Source: Planctomycetota bacterium (GTDB lineage Bacteria; Planctomycetota; UBA11346). Taken from it: a stretch of 14,057 bases of DNA. A program made the position numbers and the translations under genes. Below are positions 13,272 through 14,057 of the stretch, piece after piece. The notes below the pieces were generated by a model that was not told the DNA's origin, did no database searches, and worked only from the letters and a program-made list of their open reading frames with translations. Location: contig JAHEDF010000043.1 in NCBI GenBank assembly GCA_024641365.1, positions 1 to 14,057 on the forward strand. Reading direction: 5' to 3'. Every line of letters starts with the position of its first letter. The stretch's first letter is position 1.

Positions 13272-14057
13272 TTATTTTTCAACCGAAATCACTTCGCTTG
13301 GCGCATGGCCCCGAATTGTGACTGGCCCAATCATGGGGGCGCGGTTTCCGCTTAAGGCCACATCTTGCAACCAACTTGATGCTGGCAATTGAGTGGAGGT
13401 TGGTGGATCGCGATACGTCCAGATGACGCGTAAATCAGCGCCATCGACGGCTTTCACGCCTCCGCCATTTTCAAAGCGTTCACTGGTAGCTCCGGAATCA
13501 GTAAATAGGGGGGTAATAAATGCTGCAGTGACATCAACGTTTAATCTTGTGTTAGCGCCGGTGCTAATCGGAATTGGAAGACCTTGATATTCATTCCATG
13601 ACGAGCCACCGGGAATTGCGAGTGCAAAGAGGTTAAATAAATTGTCACCATTATCAATTAAACTGACCTCTGATAATTCTTTACCAGTAAAAAACGTATT
13701 GTGGAATTGGATGGGGAAATTCGCCCACGCATAACTGCGTGACCGGAGCAATGAACCAAAGATGTTTTTATCAGTGATATTGAGTGTTTCCTGCGGTAAT
13801 CCAGACGGATAACGCGGCCACCATCCAATTGCCAGTGGTGAGAGATTATTAAAAGCCGTAGTGTTTTTTTCTATCCACGGAATGGGAGTAGTATTATACA
13901 TGCCACGCAGCCAGGGAGCCGTGTGGCTATTTGGCATAGTCGTAATTTCATGCACATCACCATTGCGACTACTGAGCAACATGGCCGGTGCAGAAAAATA
14001 ACCAGAAAAGTTGACGTGTCCTTGGTAATTTAAGCCAAGCCCTGTATTTACTTCAGC
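13272..14057 (-). CDS. C-terminal part of an unrecognised, probably exported protein (partial at 5' end)
   Basis: The frame is open from the window edge to TAA 13274-13272, giving 261 residues. The ATG at 13982 is internal: the frame continues upstream through 'NTGLGLNYQGHVNFSGYFSA' to the edge without a stop. The visible part is rich in Asn, Thr, Ser, Gly and aromatics, with few Cys or Lys. Examples are 'WWPRYPSGLPQETLNITD', 'RSRSYAWANFPIQFHNTFF' and 'IPISTGANTRLNVDVTAAF'. This composition suits a beta-rich surface or periplasmic protein. I see no transmembrane helix, catalytic motif or sorting signal near the C-terminus. It could be a large structural or pilus-associated protein of the kind common in PVC genomes, but I do not recognise a family. 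Confidence 0.7.
   Translation of the reverse strand, partial: AEVNTGLGLNYQGHVNFSGYFSAPAMLLSSRNGDVHEITTMPNSHTAPWLRGMYNTTPIPWIEKNTTAFNNLSPLAIGWWPRYPSGLPQETLNITDKNIFGSLLRSRSYAWANFPIQFHNTFFTGKELSEVSLIDNGDNLFNLFALAIPGGSSWNEYQGLPIPISTGANTRLNVDVTAAFITPLFTDSGATSERFENGGGVKAVDGADLRVIWTYRDPPTSTQLPASSWLQDVALSGNRAPMIGPVTIRGHAPSEVISVEK

Overview
The window looks like chromosomal DNA from a planctomycete or a close relative in the PVC group. The best evidence is the primary sigma factor RpoD (8206-10002). It has a short 'RDGFRRKV' non-conserved segment after region 1.2 and the C-terminal phrasing '[15 protein letters not shown]...[14 protein letters not shown]', which I associate with planctomycetal RpoD. 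A SET-domain tail, an SGNH esterase, an EboE-type protein and a large secreted alpha/beta hydrolase fit such a genome. Base composition is moderate and AT-leaning by eye, with no obvious break in codon use. I see no phage, transposase, CRISPR array, tRNA or rRNA.

Layout. 1-102 (+): C-terminal tail of a SET-domain protein. 103-964: long gene-free stretch with a pair of ~84-bp inverted repeat arms, terminator-like hairpins, a possible minus-strand small RNA and a palindrome-rich segment. 965-2082 (-): helical-repeat (TPR-like) protein, preceded by a doubtful 66-codon membrane ORF. 2201-2947 (+): secreted SGNH/GDSL hydrolase, separated from the next gene by an 8-bp tandem repeat. 2997-4187 (-): orphan EboE-type TIM-barrel protein. 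4301-4858 (+): four-helix membrane protein. 4973-7963 (+): ABC-2 transporter ATPase and permease with overlapping genes, then an anchored protein that probably belongs to the same system. 8206-10002 (+): rpoD behind a structured leader. 10242-10700 (-): small conserved protein of the DUF6941 type, overlapped at its start by a 21-codon hydrophobic ORF. 10804-11104: three spaced copies plus one inverted copy of an 'AACCGCAGAGGACGCAGAG'-type repeat. 11145-13082 (-): secreted alpha/beta hydrolase with its own extended -10 promoter. 13272-14057 (-): C-terminal 261 residues of an unrecognised protein that runs off the window.

How the genes work together. The only clear functional unit is the ABC transporter operon. 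rpoD appears to be its own unit, with a leader, a terminator and convergent genes downstream. The other genes are mostly single transcription units in alternating orientation, with dispersed repeats in the gaps. No complete defence or secondary-metabolite system is visible. The most unusual structures are the rpoD leader (a 9-codon ORF with a strong Shine-Dalgarno sequence overlapping one arm of a perfect 11-bp inverted repeat), the 111-387 inverted element and the 81/82-bp spaced repeat array.
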